Assembly (NCBI RefSeq): GCF_046546335.1
Contig: NZ_JBKGYA010000033.1
Length of the DNA stretch: 15,278 nucleotides
Origin: Thiohalospira sp046546335
Lineage (GTDB): Bacteria > Pseudomonadota > Gammaproteobacteria > Thiohalospirales > Thiohalospiraceae
Direction: 5' to 3' (one strand)
Below the pieces are notes generated by a model, which saw nothing but the letters and a program-made list of their open reading frames with translations, was not told the origin of the DNA and ran no database searches. Made by a program: the position numbers and the translations under genes. Each line of letters begins with the position of its first letter. Within the stretch, counting starts at the first letter, position 1. Shown here piece by piece: positions 1 to 6,452 of the stretch.

Positions 1-881
1 GCGCGCAGGATGGCGGCGGTATCCCGGTGGCGCTCGCTGTACCGCCGCGCCACCAGGGCCACGGCGACGCCGCCCAGCGCTGCCGCCAGCAGGGCGGCCA
101 GGGCGAGGTAGCGCTGCGCCTGCTCCAGGGCGTCGTCCAGGGCCGGCTGGGCCTCGCGGGGGGTGGTCACCTCCTGGCCGCCGGCCAGCTTCGGCTCCAG
201 CCACTCCCGGAAGCCGGCCACCGCCGCCTGTTCCCCGGCCACCAGCAGCCGCCGATCCGCCCGGCTCCCCTCGGTGAGCAGGCCCGTGGCCGCGAGGTCG
301 GCGCGGTTCATGAGCAATCGCGGAGCGAAGCCGCCGGGCCCCACCGGGGCATCCGGCTCCCGCACCAGGATGGCGTCCAGGTCCAGCTCGGCCTCGCCCA
401 CCTGCACGGCCTCGCCCACCTGGTAACCCAGGCGATTGGTCAGGCCCGCCTCCAGCCAGACGGTGCCGGCGGGGGGGCCGCCCTCGGCGATCGCCTCCCG
501 GGCCCAGGGCTCCTCGGCGATGGCGATCTCGCCGCGCAGGGGGTAGGCGCGGTCCACCGCCTTGAGGCGCGCCAGCTTTGGCGACCCCTCGGCGGCGGGG
601 AGCATGGTCATGGTGGTGAGCGCCCGGGCGGTGCTCAGGCCGCGCTCGCGCGCCTCCTCCTCCCAGGCATCGGGGAGGGGCTCGCTGGACTCCACCACCA
701 GGTCGGCGGCCAGGGCCTCGCCGGCCTGGCGCTCCAGGGCGCGCTCCACGCGGTCGGTGAAGAGCCCCACCGCCCCCATGCCGGCGGCGGCCAGGATGAG
801 GGCCAGGGCCATGACCCGCAGCTCGCCGGCGCGCCACTCCCGGCCCAGGGCGCGGATCCCGATGCGCAGGGCCGGGGTCAC
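1..881 (-). CDS. ybbP: YbbP-like FtsX-family ABC transporter permease (3' end outside the window)
   Basis: The minus strand reads open from a GTG at 881 to the left edge, giving about 293 N-terminal residues. The start overlaps the ybbA stop (GTGA), so the two are probably translationally coupled. The protein begins MTPALRIGIRALGREW. A first membrane segment (about residues 23-42, VMALALILAAAGMGAVGLF) follows, then a long periplasmic domain (about 43-255). A second hydrophobic segment (about 258-278, rich in Ala and Leu) leads into RRYSERHRDTAAILRA, the cytoplasmic turn typical of FtsX-type (MacB-like) permeases. Full YbbP-type proteins are around 800 residues, so more than half is missing here only because the window ends. 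In E. coli ybbA-ybbP lies divergent from tesA, exactly as here. The substrate is unproven; export of lipid or envelope components has been suggested for the family. Confidence 0.88.
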   Translation of the reverse strand, partial: MTPALRIGIRALGREWRAGELRVMALALILAAAGMGAVGLFTDRVERALERQAGEALAADLVVESSEPLPDAWEEEARERGLSTARALTTMTMLPAAEGSPKLARLKAVDRAYPLRGEIAIAEEPWAREAIAEGGPPAGTVWLEAGLTNRLGYQVGEAVQVGEAELDLDAILVREPDAPVGPGGFAPRLLMNRADLAATGLLTEGSRADRRLLVAGEQAAVAGFREWLEPKLAGGQEVTTPREAQPALDDALEQAQRYLALAALLAAALGGVAVALVARRYSERHRDTAAILR

Positions 882-1564
882 GCCGCCTCCGAGGCGCGGC
901 CGGCATCCAGCGTGATCCGGCGGTCGCAGCGGGCGGCGAGGGCGGGGTCGTGGGTGACCAGGATGAGTGTCGTGCCGGCCTCGGCGTTGATGCCGAAGAG
1001 GAGGTCGACGACCCGCTCGCCGGTGGCCTGGTCCAGATTGCCGGTGGGCTCGTCGGCGAAGAGGACCGCCGGGTCCGGGGCGAAGGCGCGGGCGATGGCC
1101 ACCCGCTGCTGCTCGCCGCCGGAGAGCTGGTGGGGGCGGTGGTGGGCGCGCGCGGTCAGCCCCACCCGCTCCAGGGTGGAGTCGGCGCGCGCGCCGGCGT
1201 CGGCGATCCCGGCCACCTCCATGGGCAGCAGGACGTTCTCCCGAGCCGTGAGCGCCGGCAGCAGGTGGAAGGCCTGGAAGACGAAGCCCACCCGACCGGC
1301 GCGCACCGCCGCCCGACCGTCCTCGCCCAGTTCGGTGATGTCGGTGCCGGCCAGCTCCACCCGGCCGGCGGTGGGCCGATCCAGCCCCGCCAGGAGCCCC
1401 AGAAGGGTGGACTTGCCGGAGCCGGAGGCGCCGACGATGGCCACCGTCTCTCCGGCGGCGACGGCGAGATCCACGCCGTCGAGAATGGTCAACCGGCCCT
1501 CGGGGCTGCTAACCTCCCGCCGCAGTCCCGTCGCGGCCACCGTGGAAGTCCCCTGCGTGCTCAT
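878..1564 (-). CDS. ybbA: YbbA-like ABC transporter ATP-binding protein
   Basis: This 228-residue ATPase energises the FtsX-type permease that follows. Visible motifs are Walker A GASGSGKST (residues 45-53), Q-loop FVFQ (94-97), signature LSGGEQQRVAIARA (147-160), Walker B AVLFADEP with TGNLD (166-178) and H-loop VTHD (203-206). LPALTARENV after the Q-loop and the EPTGNLD D-loop are typical of the MacB/LolD/YbbA (MJ0796-like) group. The ATG at 1564 begins MSTQGTS and gives the usual family length; the open frame extends further upstream but only as antisense of tesA. The stop overlaps the start of the permease gene, and the start overlaps that of divergent tesA. Identification rests on motifs plus the conserved tesA neighbourhood. 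Confidence 0.93.
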   Translation of the reverse strand: MSTQGTSTVAATGLRREVSSPEGRLTILDGVDLAVAAGETVAIVGASGSGKSTLLGLLAGLDRPTAGRVELAGTDITELGEDGRAAVRAGRVGFVFQAFHLLPALTARENVLLPMEVAGIADAGARADSTLERVGLTARAHHRPHQLSGGEQQRVAIARAFAPDPAVLFADEPTGNLDQATGERVVDLLFGINAEAGTTLILVTHDPALAARCDRRITLDAGRASEAA

Positions 1565-2189
1565 CCTGCGCCTCCTGTTGATCCTGTTCCTCGTCCTCGC
1601 CGCCCCGGCGGTGGCCGTGGGCGCGCCGGTGATCGCCGTCCTCGGCGACAGCCTCAGCGCCGCCCACGGCATGGACCGCGAAGAGGGCTGGGTCGCCCTG
1701 CTGGAAGACCGCCTGGCCGCCGAGGGGTTCCCCCACGAGGTGGTCAACGCCAGCATCTCCGGGGAGACCAGCCGCGGCGGCCGCGACCGCGTGGAGGAGG
1801 TCCTGGCCGAACACCGCCCGGCCGTGCTCATTGTAGAACTCGGCGGCAACGATGGCCTGCGCGGCCAGTCGCTGTCGACGCTGCGGGAGAATCTCGCCGC
1901 CATCGTCGAGCGCGGCCGGGAGGCCGGGGCCAAGGTGCTGCTGCTGGGGGTCCGCCTGCCCCCCAACTACGGCCGCGGCTATACCGAGGAGTTCGCCGAC
2001 GTCTACGCCGGGGTGGCCGAGGAGAGCGGTGCGGCGCTGGTCCCGCGGTTGCTGGAGGGGGTCGCCGAGCGCCGCCGGCTCATGCAGGGCGACGCGATCC
2101 ACCCCACGGCGGAGGCACAACCGACCATGCTCGAGAATGCATGGCCGGCGCTGGAACCGCTGGTGGAGGCAACTCGCCAGACCCCGTGA
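1557..2189 (+). CDS. tesA: Periplasmic GDSL esterase / lysophospholipase L1 / acyl-CoA thioesterase I (TesA)
   Basis: This is an SGNH-fold hydrolase of 210 residues counted from the GTG at 1557. It has a hydrophobic signal peptide (residues 2-20, LILRLLLILFLVLAAPAVA), so the enzyme should act in the periplasm on thioesters or lysophospholipids. The four SGNH blocks are visible: GDSLS with nucleophile Ser32, Gly69 in SISGET, GGND with Asn98, and DAIHPT with catalytic Asp179 and His182. Length and motif spacing match E. coli TesA (about 208 residues). An earlier in-frame GTG at 1542 is possible, but it would put extra residues in front of the signal peptide. The open frame continues far upstream only because the opposite strand is GC-rich coding sequence. 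The start region overlaps the divergent ybbA start. Confidence 0.92.
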   Translation: MLILRLLLILFLVLAAPAVAVGAPVIAVLGDSLSAAHGMDREEGWVALLEDRLAAEGFPHEVVNASISGETSRGGRDRVEEVLAEHRPAVLIVELGGNDGLRGQSLSTLRENLAAIVERGREAGAKVLLLGVRLPPNYGRGYTEEFADVYAGVAEESGAALVPRLLEGVAERRRLMQGDAIHPTAEAQPTMLENAWPALEPLVEATRQTP

Positions 2190-2208
2190 TGGGTCTGCCG
2201 CCAGGCGC

Positions 2209-2214
2209 TATGCT
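2209..2214 (+). promoter_or_regulatory. Possible -10 element (TATGCT) for the DUF6763-like gene
   Basis: TATGCT sits in a short non-coding stretch between tesA and the next gene, about 70 bases before its ATG. No convincing -35 hexamer is visible 16-18 bases upstream. A similar TATGCT occurs before the FapA-like gene at 12694. The support is weak and comes from sequence only. If it is used, the REP-like hairpin at 2226-2245 would lie in the 5' untranslated leader. Confidence 0.25.
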
Positions 2215-2223
2215 TTGCTTTCG

Positions 2224-2249
2224 GGATTCCCGCCGGTACGGGAATGACG
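2224..2249. repeat. REP-like palindromic element
   Basis: ATTCCCG (2226-2232) and CGGGAAT (2239-2245) form a perfect 7-bp stem with a 6-base loop. It is flanked by GG on the left and GACG on the right. The layout GGATTCCCG...CGGGAATGACG matches, from memory, a very common extragenic palindrome of proteobacteria. It lies between tesA and the DUF6763-like gene. It has no T-run, so it is not a canonical terminator. Only one copy was noticed in the window. A RAYT gene, the enzyme class linked to REP sequences, starts at the other end of the window, but a link between the two is unproven. Confidence 0.6.
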
Positions 2250-2283
2250 CCACCTCAACGAACACCGCAATCAGGAGAGGACC

Positions 2284-2574
2284 ATGGCCGACAATCCCCT
2301 GCCCGATGTGGGCGAGTGGTACATCACCGAAGAGGGCGACCGCTTCGAGATCGTCGCCGTGGACGGCGACGAGCAGACCATCGAGATCCAGTACTTCGGC
2401 GGCGAGGTGGAGGAGGTCGACTTCGAGAGCTGGGACCAGATGGGCATGGAGCAGATCGCCGCCCCCGAGGACTGGTCCGGCCCCTTCGACGATCTGGAGG
2501 CCGACGACATGGGAGACACCGAGGAGCCGCCCCGCTCCGGCGACCACAACGACCCCCTGGACCAGGTGGAGTAG
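2284..2574 (+). CDS. Small acidic cytoplasmic protein, DUF6763-like
   Basis: This is a 96-residue, highly acidic soluble protein with no signal peptide or membrane segment. Its core reads VGEWYITEEGDRFEIVAVD, then TIEIQYFGGEVEEVDFESW and EDWSGPFDDLEADDMGDTE. From memory this resembles small gammaproteobacterial proteins annotated DUF6763; the function is unknown. The N-terminal half looks like a small beta-barrel or SH3-like fold (alternating hydrophobic strands), which is inference. The start is well supported: AGGAGAGG ends a few bases before the ATG at 2284. The next gene begins only 3 bases after the stop, suggesting co-transcription with the two exported small proteins downstream, but no shared function is evident. 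Confidence 0.85.
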   Translation: MADNPLPDVGEWYITEEGDRFEIVAVDGDEQTIEIQYFGGEVEEVDFESWDQMGMEQIAAPEDWSGPFDDLEADDMGDTEEPPRSGDHNDPLDQVE

Positions 2575-2577
2575 CCG

Positions 2578-2742
2578 GTGAACCGCTGGCTCCTGATCCC
2601 CGTCGGCCTGGCCGGCCTCATCGCCACGGCCACCGCGGTCACCACCGATCCGCTCACCTTCACCGGCCGCGGTGCGGAGACGGTGGAGGTCACCACCGAT
2701 CCGCTGCGCTTCACCGGCCGCGCCGCCGGGGGTGGCGAATGA
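2578..2742 (+). CDS. 54-residue exported or membrane-anchored peptide with an internal repeat
   Basis: This short frame starts at GTG 2578 with a GGTGGAG ribosome-binding site 6 bases upstream, right after the previous stop, and ends in an ATGA overlap with the next gene. It encodes MNRWLLIPVGLAGLIATATA, a signal peptide or membrane anchor, followed by two copies of VTTDPLxFTGR (residues 21-31 and 39-49) and a short GGGE tail. I do not recognise a characterised family. Gene-sized spacing, a good ribosome-binding site, a signal sequence and stop-start overlap support a real gene. The repeat is near-exact at the DNA level too, implying recent duplication or selection for identical units. Confidence 0.65.
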   Translation: MNRWLLIPVGLAGLIATATAVTTDPLTFTGRGAETVEVTTDPLRFTGRAAGGGE

Positions 2743-3173
2743 GGGCGACGCAGCTGGGCCTGGCCCTGACCCTGGTCGCCCCCGTCGCCGGGGCGGCCGA
2801 TTTCACCTTCACCGTGCCGGTGGAGGCCGACCGGCTCATGAAGCCGGTGGCGCGCCTGCAGGTCACCTGCTCGGTCCGCGACGCCGACGAGACCGTCCTC
2901 GGTCGCGCCCGTGAGGAGGTCAAGGTGGAAGACCGCGCCGTCGAGCAGGAGGTAACGGTGGAGGTGGATGCCGACCCGGGGCTGGACCCCACCGACGCCG
3001 CCACCTACGAGTGTACCCTGCGCCTGCGCGACGCCAGCGGCTTCCGCTACCTCCGCCCGGAGATCGACAACGACGACCTGCCGGTCTGGGCCCGACCCCA
3101 CCCCGAAAGCGATCCCAGGATCACGGTGGAAGGCGAACTCGGGGGCAAGGACGAGGGCAAGGACGGCGAGTAA
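2739..3173 (+). CDS. Exported protein of unknown function (144 residues)
   Basis: The start at ATG 2739 overlaps the stop of the preceding 54-residue gene (ATGA), with a GGGGGTGG purine run just upstream. A signal peptide is clear (MRATQLGLALTLVAPVAGA, cleavage predicted before ADFTFTV). The mature part is acidic and strand-rich: FTFTVPVEADRLMKPVARLQVTC, EEVKVEDRAVEQEVTVEVDAD, ATYECTLRLRD. Two cysteines (QVTCSV and TYECTL) could form a disulfide. The tail is charged (GGKDEGKDGE). This suggests a periplasmic, possibly immunoglobulin-like beta-sandwich, but I do not recognise a named family. Coupling to the repeat peptide suggests that the two exported proteins act together. Confidence 0.75.
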   Translation: MRATQLGLALTLVAPVAGAADFTFTVPVEADRLMKPVARLQVTCSVRDADETVLGRAREEVKVEDRAVEQEVTVEVDADPGLDPTDAATYECTLRLRDASGFRYLRPEIDNDDLPVWARPHPESDPRITVEGELGGKDEGKDGE

Positions 3174-3205
3174 CCCGCCTTGCCCGCCCCCGCCGCCTGA
3201 GCTAG

Positions 3206-3237
3206 GCTTGCGAACCACTCGCGCAAGCGAACCACTC
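3206..3237 (+). promoter_or_regulatory. Direct repeats plus inverted repeat upstream of the metal-uptake cluster
   Basis: GCGAACCACTC occurs twice, at 3210-3220 and 3227-3237, offset by 17 bases. Overlapping them, GCTTGCG (3206-3212) and CGCAAGC (3222-3228) form a 7-bp inverted repeat with a 9-base loop. This lies in the 88-base gap before the first gene of the metal cluster, 25 bases ahead of its GTG. It could be an operator or a leader hairpin. It does not resemble the AT-rich Zur palindrome known from other gammaproteobacteria. Function is unassigned. Confidence 0.4.
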
Positions 3238-3261
3238 TCATCGAGGGAGCCGAACAGCACC

Positions 3262-3573
3262 GTGAGCGCCTGGCGCCGCCAGCTCCAACGCCTGCCGACC
3301 CCGCTGGGCCTCGCCCTGGCGCTGGCCCTGCTCGTGGGCCAGACGGCGCTGGCGCTCCACCACGCCGGCCACGCCCACGACGACGGCGCCCACGACGGGG
3401 GTGCCTGCGAACTCTGCCTCCACGCCCAGCACCAGCCGGCGCCCACCGGCAGTCCGGTGGCCCTGCCGGCCACCACCGCCACCACCGAGGCACCGGCCGT
3501 CCCGGCGGTAACCGCCCCGGCGGCGCCCGCCCCGCGCTACCGCCATCCCCCGCGGGCTCCCCCGCGCGCCTGA
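3262..3573 (+). CDS. DUF2946-like exported protein with His and Cys motifs
   Basis: This 103-residue protein starts at GTG 3262. It has a long hydrophobic segment (about 14-32, PLGLALALALLVGQTALAL), then a metal-ligand-rich stretch HHAGHAHDDGAHDGGACELC (33-52) followed by LHAQHQ. The rest is low-complexity Ala/Pro/Thr and ends in YRHPPRAPPRA. A CxxC after a His-rich stretch and a C-terminal RAPP are typical of small DUF2946-type proteins found beside copper or zinc transport genes (family recalled from memory). A role in binding or sensing periplasmic metal is inference. It is the first gene of the cluster that continues with a His-rich outer-membrane protein and a ZnuA-like transporter. The start is uncertain because the ribosome-binding site is poor. 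Confidence 0.7.
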   Translation: MSAWRRQLQRLPTPLGLALALALLVGQTALALHHAGHAHDDGAHDGGACELCLHAQHQPAPTGSPVALPATTATTEAPAVPAVTAPAAPAPRYRHPPRAPPRA

Positions 3574-3575
3574 TC

Positions 3576-3593
3576 CCCTCCCCCACGGGAGGG
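3576..3593 (+). other. GC-rich hairpin 1 between the DUF2946-like gene and the barrel gene
   Basis: CCCTCCC (3576-3582) pairs perfectly with GGGAGGG (3587-3593) around a 4-base loop, immediately after the stop codon at 3573. It is followed by TCGATTTCACG, with only a short T-run, so it could be a weak terminator, a processing site or an mRNA-stabilising element separating expression of the two genes. Confidence 0.5.
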
Positions 3594-3616
3594 TCGATTT
3601 CACGTTCCAGTGACAG

Positions 3617-3641
3617 GGGTCCCCACCACCGGCGGGGACCC
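3617..3641 (+). other. GC-rich hairpin 2 in the leader of the outer-membrane protein gene
   Basis: GGGTCCCC (3617-3624) and GGGGACCC (3634-3641) form an 8-bp perfect stem with a 9-base loop, 29 bases before the ATG at 3671. Together with hairpin 1 it makes this 97-base gap unusually structured. It has no U-run. Possible roles are attenuation or protection of the downstream mRNA; no regulator is evident. Confidence 0.45.
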
Positions 3642-3670
3642 GGATCCAGCGCGCACCAGGGAGAAACACC

Positions 3671-4981
3671 ATGCGACGCACCCTCATCGCGGCCGCTGCC
3701 GCGGTAGCTGCCACGCCGGTCCACGCCGGCGAGGCGGTGAACGCCGGCACGGCCTTCAACCCCGAGATCTCCGTCATCCTCGACGGCGTCTACTACAACG
3801 ACTCCGCCGACGGCGAGGGCAGCGACCTCGTCGGCGAGGTGGACGGGATCCACGCCGCCCACGGCCACGACCATGACCACGGCCATGCCCACGACCACGG
3901 CGGCCCGGCCCGCGGCTTCAGCCTGCGGGAGACGGAGGTCGCGCTGTCCGGCAGCATCGACCCCTACTTCGACGCCTTCACCTACCTCACCGTCTCCGAG
4001 GGGGGCGGCGTCGAGCTGGAGGAGGCCTATCTCACCACCCGCCGCCTCCCGGCGGGCCTGACGGTGAAGGCCGGTCGCTTCCTCTCCGACTTCGGCTACC
4101 ACAACGGCAAGCACCCCCACCAGTGGGACTTCGTGGACCAGAACCTGGCCTACGGCAACCTCCTGGGCGGCCACGGGATCATGGATACCGGCGTCCAGCT
4201 CGCCTGGCTCACCCCGCTGCCCACCTACCTGCGGGTGGGCGTCGAGGCGCTGCAGGGGGGCGGCGCCGAGAAGATCGGCCAGTACCAGGACGAGGACGCC
4301 ATCCACGAACATGCCCACGAGATCGGCGGCAATAATGGCGAGACCCTGGAGGGCGCCTGGGAGGAGACCTTCGGCCCCCGCCTCTACACCGCCTTCGCCG
4401 AGTGGAGTCCGGATCTCGGCTTCGACCACGCCCTGCAGCTGGGCACCTCCCTGGCCTGGGCCCCGGACCACCAGGAGCTCCATGGCGAGCCGGATGACGA
4501 TAACGTCCACTACCTCGACGGCGACGCCTGGACCGCCGGCCTGGAGGCCATCTACAAGTACGACCACGCCGACGACTACGGCGCCGGGGACCTCACCCTC
4601 CAGGGCGAGTACCTCTACCAGGTGAAGGACCTGGACATCGCCTACCACCAGACCGAGCCGGTGGTCGGCGACCAGCGGGAGTTCACCCAGGACGGCGCCT
4701 ACCTCCAGGGGGTCTACGGCATTGCCCCGCGCTGGGAGGCCGGCCTGCGCTATGACGTCACCGGGCTGACCAACGAGAAGGCCGTCCCCGGCTCCACGTC
4801 GGAGTGGGACGCCTCCCGGCGGATGACCGCGGCGGTGACCTTCCGCCCCTCGGAGTTCTCGCAGATCCGGCTGCAGGCGGCGCGCGCCGACCTCGCCCAC
4901 GACGACGACTCGGAGAAATTCAACCAGCTCTACCTCCAGTACGAGGCGAGCCTGGGCAGCCACGGCGCCCACAGCTTCTAG
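3671..4981 (+). CDS. Outer-membrane beta-barrel protein with His-rich segment, probable metal-linked porin
   Basis: This is a 436-residue protein with signal peptide (cleavage predicted after PVHA, residue 19). Mature residues 61-76 (HAAHGHDHDHGHAHDH) contain eight histidines. The rest is a series of amphipathic strands with aromatic girdles, for example YLRVGVEALQGG and LTLQGEYLYQV. The end, NQLYLQYEASLGSHGAHSF, has the C-terminal Phe expected for BAM-inserted barrels. No TonB box or plug domain is visible, so it is a porin-like barrel rather than a TonB receptor. AGGGAGAAACACC gives a good ribosome-binding site for the ATG. Its place just ahead of a ZnuA-like gene and its His-rich segment suggest zinc passage across or capture at the outer membrane; this is inference. 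Specificity for another divalent metal is possible. Confidence 0.85.
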   Translation: MRRTLIAAAAAVAATPVHAGEAVNAGTAFNPEISVILDGVYYNDSADGEGSDLVGEVDGIHAAHGHDHDHGHAHDHGGPARGFSLRETEVALSGSIDPYFDAFTYLTVSEGGGVELEEAYLTTRRLPAGLTVKAGRFLSDFGYHNGKHPHQWDFVDQNLAYGNLLGGHGIMDTGVQLAWLTPLPTYLRVGVEALQGGGAEKIGQYQDEDAIHEHAHEIGGNNGETLEGAWEETFGPRLYTAFAEWSPDLGFDHALQLGTSLAWAPDHQELHGEPDDDNVHYLDGDAWTAGLEAIYKYDHADDYGAGDLTLQGEYLYQVKDLDIAYHQTEPVVGDQREFTQDGAYLQGVYGIAPRWEAGLRYDVTGLTNEKAVPGSTSEWDASRRMTAAVTFRPSEFSQIRLQAARADLAHDDDSEKFNQLYLQYEASLGSHGAHSF

Positions 4982-5005
4982 GCGCCGGCACAGGGAGATC
5001 CGATC

Positions 5006-5884
5006 ATGAAACGCATACTGCTGACCCTCATCCTCCTCCTCGCCTCCAGCGGCGCCGCCGCCCTGGAGGTCGTCGCCACCACCTCCAGCATGGGGGCGGT
5101 GGCCCGCGCCGTGGGCGGTGACACCGTGAACGTGGAGGTGCTCACCCCCCCGGACCGCGATGCCCACGCCCTCGAGGCGCGGCCCACCATGGTCCGCGCC
5201 CTGCGCGACGCCCACCTGCTGGTGGCCGAGGGCGCGGACCTGGAGGTGGGCTGGCTCCCCGCCGCCCTGCGGCGGGCCGGCAACGCCGACATCCAGAGCG
5301 GGGCCGACGGCTACTTCGAGGCCGCCGCCCAGGTGGAGCTCATCGGCCAGGAGAGCGCCGACCGCAGCGAGGGCCACGTCCACCCCGCCGGCAACCCCCA
5401 CGTCCACATGGACCCGGTACGCATGCAGCGGATCGCCGGGGCCCTGGCCGACCGGATGGCCCGCCTGGATCCGGCCAACAGTGACGCCTACTGGGAGCGG
5501 GCCAGCGCCTTCCGCGACGCCGTGGACGAGCGCCTGGACGACTGGCGCGAGCGCCTCGCCGACCACCCGGGCGCCATCCTCTACCACAAGGACGGCAACT
5601 ACCTCCTGGAGCGGTTCGAGGTGCCTGTCCGCGGCTACGCCGAGCCCAAGCCGGGGATCCCGCCCACCGCCCGCCACATCCGCGACCTGGTCCGCAAGTT
5701 CGAGGGCGAGGACGGGGTGGTGATCCACACCCGCTTCCAGGACGGCTCCGCCCCCGGGACGCTGGGCGATCGCCTGGACTGGCCGGTGGCCGAGGTTCCC
5801 CTGGAGCCGCCGGTGGATGCCGCAACCGAGGGCTACCTGGACCTGGTCGAGGCCTGGGTGGCGGCCCTGGAGCGGGCCCGGTAG
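5006..5884 (+). CDS. ZnuA-like periplasmic metal-binding protein of an ABC transporter
   Basis: This 292-residue protein is of the cluster A-I (ZnuA/TroA/PsaA) type, with a signal peptide (cleavage near AAA-LEVVATTSS). Family ligand histidines can be placed: His54 in DRDAHALE, His132 in GNPHVHMDP and His194 in ILYHKDGNYL. A His third ligand, rather than Glu, is typical of zinc-type members. The long His-rich loop of classical ZnuA is replaced by a short EGHVHPAGNPHVH stretch (122-134). Near the C-terminus VVIHTRFQDG carries an additional His241. The C-terminal lobe is on the short side. The ATG is preceded by CAGGGAGA. The ATPase gene follows after 7 bases, and the His-rich barrel gene ends 24 bases upstream, so this is one operon. 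Zinc is the likeliest cargo, but manganese or iron is not excluded from sequence alone. Confidence 0.88.
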   Translation: MKRILLTLILLLASSGAAALEVVATTSSMGAVARAVGGDTVNVEVLTPPDRDAHALEARPTMVRALRDAHLLVAEGADLEVGWLPAALRRAGNADIQSGADGYFEAAAQVELIGQESADRSEGHVHPAGNPHVHMDPVRMQRIAGALADRMARLDPANSDAYWERASAFRDAVDERLDDWRERLADHPGAILYHKDGNYLLERFEVPVRGYAEPKPGIPPTARHIRDLVRKFEGEDGVVIHTRFQDGSAPGTLGDRLDWPVAEVPLEPPVDAATEGYLDLVEAWVAALERAR

Positions 5885-5891
5885 CGCCGCC

Positions 5892-6452
5892 ATGACTGCC
5901 CTGCTGGAGGCCGCCGGCCTGGTGGCCGGCTATGCCGAACCGGTGGCCGGCCCCCTGGACCTGCGCCTGGGTCCGGGGGAGATCGTGGGGCTGGCCGGCC
6001 CCAACGGCGCCGGCAAGTCCACCCTGCTGCGCACCCTGGCGGGAGAACCGCTGGTCCACGCCGGCGGTGTACGCCGCTCGGGCGGCGAGCTGGCGCTGCT
6101 GCCCCAGAGGCCGCCGCGACCGGCAGAGGTGCCCCTCACGGCCAGGGAGTACCTGGGCCTCACCGGCGCCGACCCCCTCCCCGGCATGGGGACGTGGCTG
6201 GACCGGCGGCTGGATGCGCTCTCCGGCGGCCAGTTCCAGCTCCTGGCGGCGCAGGCCCGCCTGGGATCCGGGGCGGCAGTGGTCCTGCTGGACGAGCCCA
6301 CCAACAATCTGGATCCGGCGGCGGTGGAGCAGGTGGCCGGCGCCATCGACGCCGCCGCCGCCAGCGGTCGCGGGATCGTGGTGGTCAGCCACGAGGGGGC
6401 CTTCCTGGAGCGGACCTGCCACCGGGTCCGGGAGGTGGAGCCGTGGACCTGA
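5892..6452 (+). CDS. Compact ZnuC-like metal ABC transporter ATPase
   Basis: This protein has 186 residues against roughly 230-250 for ZnuC, but all catalytic motifs are present: Walker A GPNGAGKST (36-44), Q-loop LLPQRP (69-74), signature LSGGQ (110-114), Walker B VVLLDEP (130-136) with TNNLD, and switch His167 in VVVSHE. The missing length is at the C-terminus, which stops soon after the H-loop, and in a short region before the Q-loop. The signature is followed by FQLLAAQARL rather than the usual QRVxxARAL. The gene starts at ATG 5892, 7 bases after the binding-protein gene, and overlaps the permease gene by 10 bases. The frame is intact, so it is a minimal ATPase, not a fragment. It should power uptake of the metal delivered by the ZnuA-like protein. 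Confidence 0.88.
   Translation: MTALLEAAGLVAGYAEPVAGPLDLRLGPGEIVGLAGPNGAGKSTLLRTLAGEPLVHAGGVRRSGGELALLPQRPPRPAEVPLTAREYLGLTGADPLPGMGTWLDRRLDALSGGQFQLLAAQARLGSGAAVVLLDEPTNNLDPAAVEQVAGAIDAAAASGRGIVVVSHEGAFLERTCHRVREVEPWT

Noticed and set aside
27..1541. Long plus-strand open frame leading into tesA
   Set aside because: It is antisense to the YbbP/YbbA genes. The translation is low-complexity Arg/Ala/Gly/Pro with no family motifs. Only the part from 1557 is TesA.
3174..3670. Zur-binding site for the zinc-type operon
   Set aside because: I looked for the AT-rich palindrome (GTTATA...TATAAC type) and saw none; the gaps are GC-rich and hold other repeats.
3731..4981. TonB-dependent receptor
   Set aside because: No TonB box or plug domain, and at 436 residues it is too short; a porin-like barrel fits better.
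3047..5893. 948-codon minus-strand open frame
   Set aside because: It is antisense to the metal cluster genes, which have signal peptides and family motifs. It is the expected mirror frame of high-GC coding DNA, and the protein is Val/Gly/Ala-rich and patternless.
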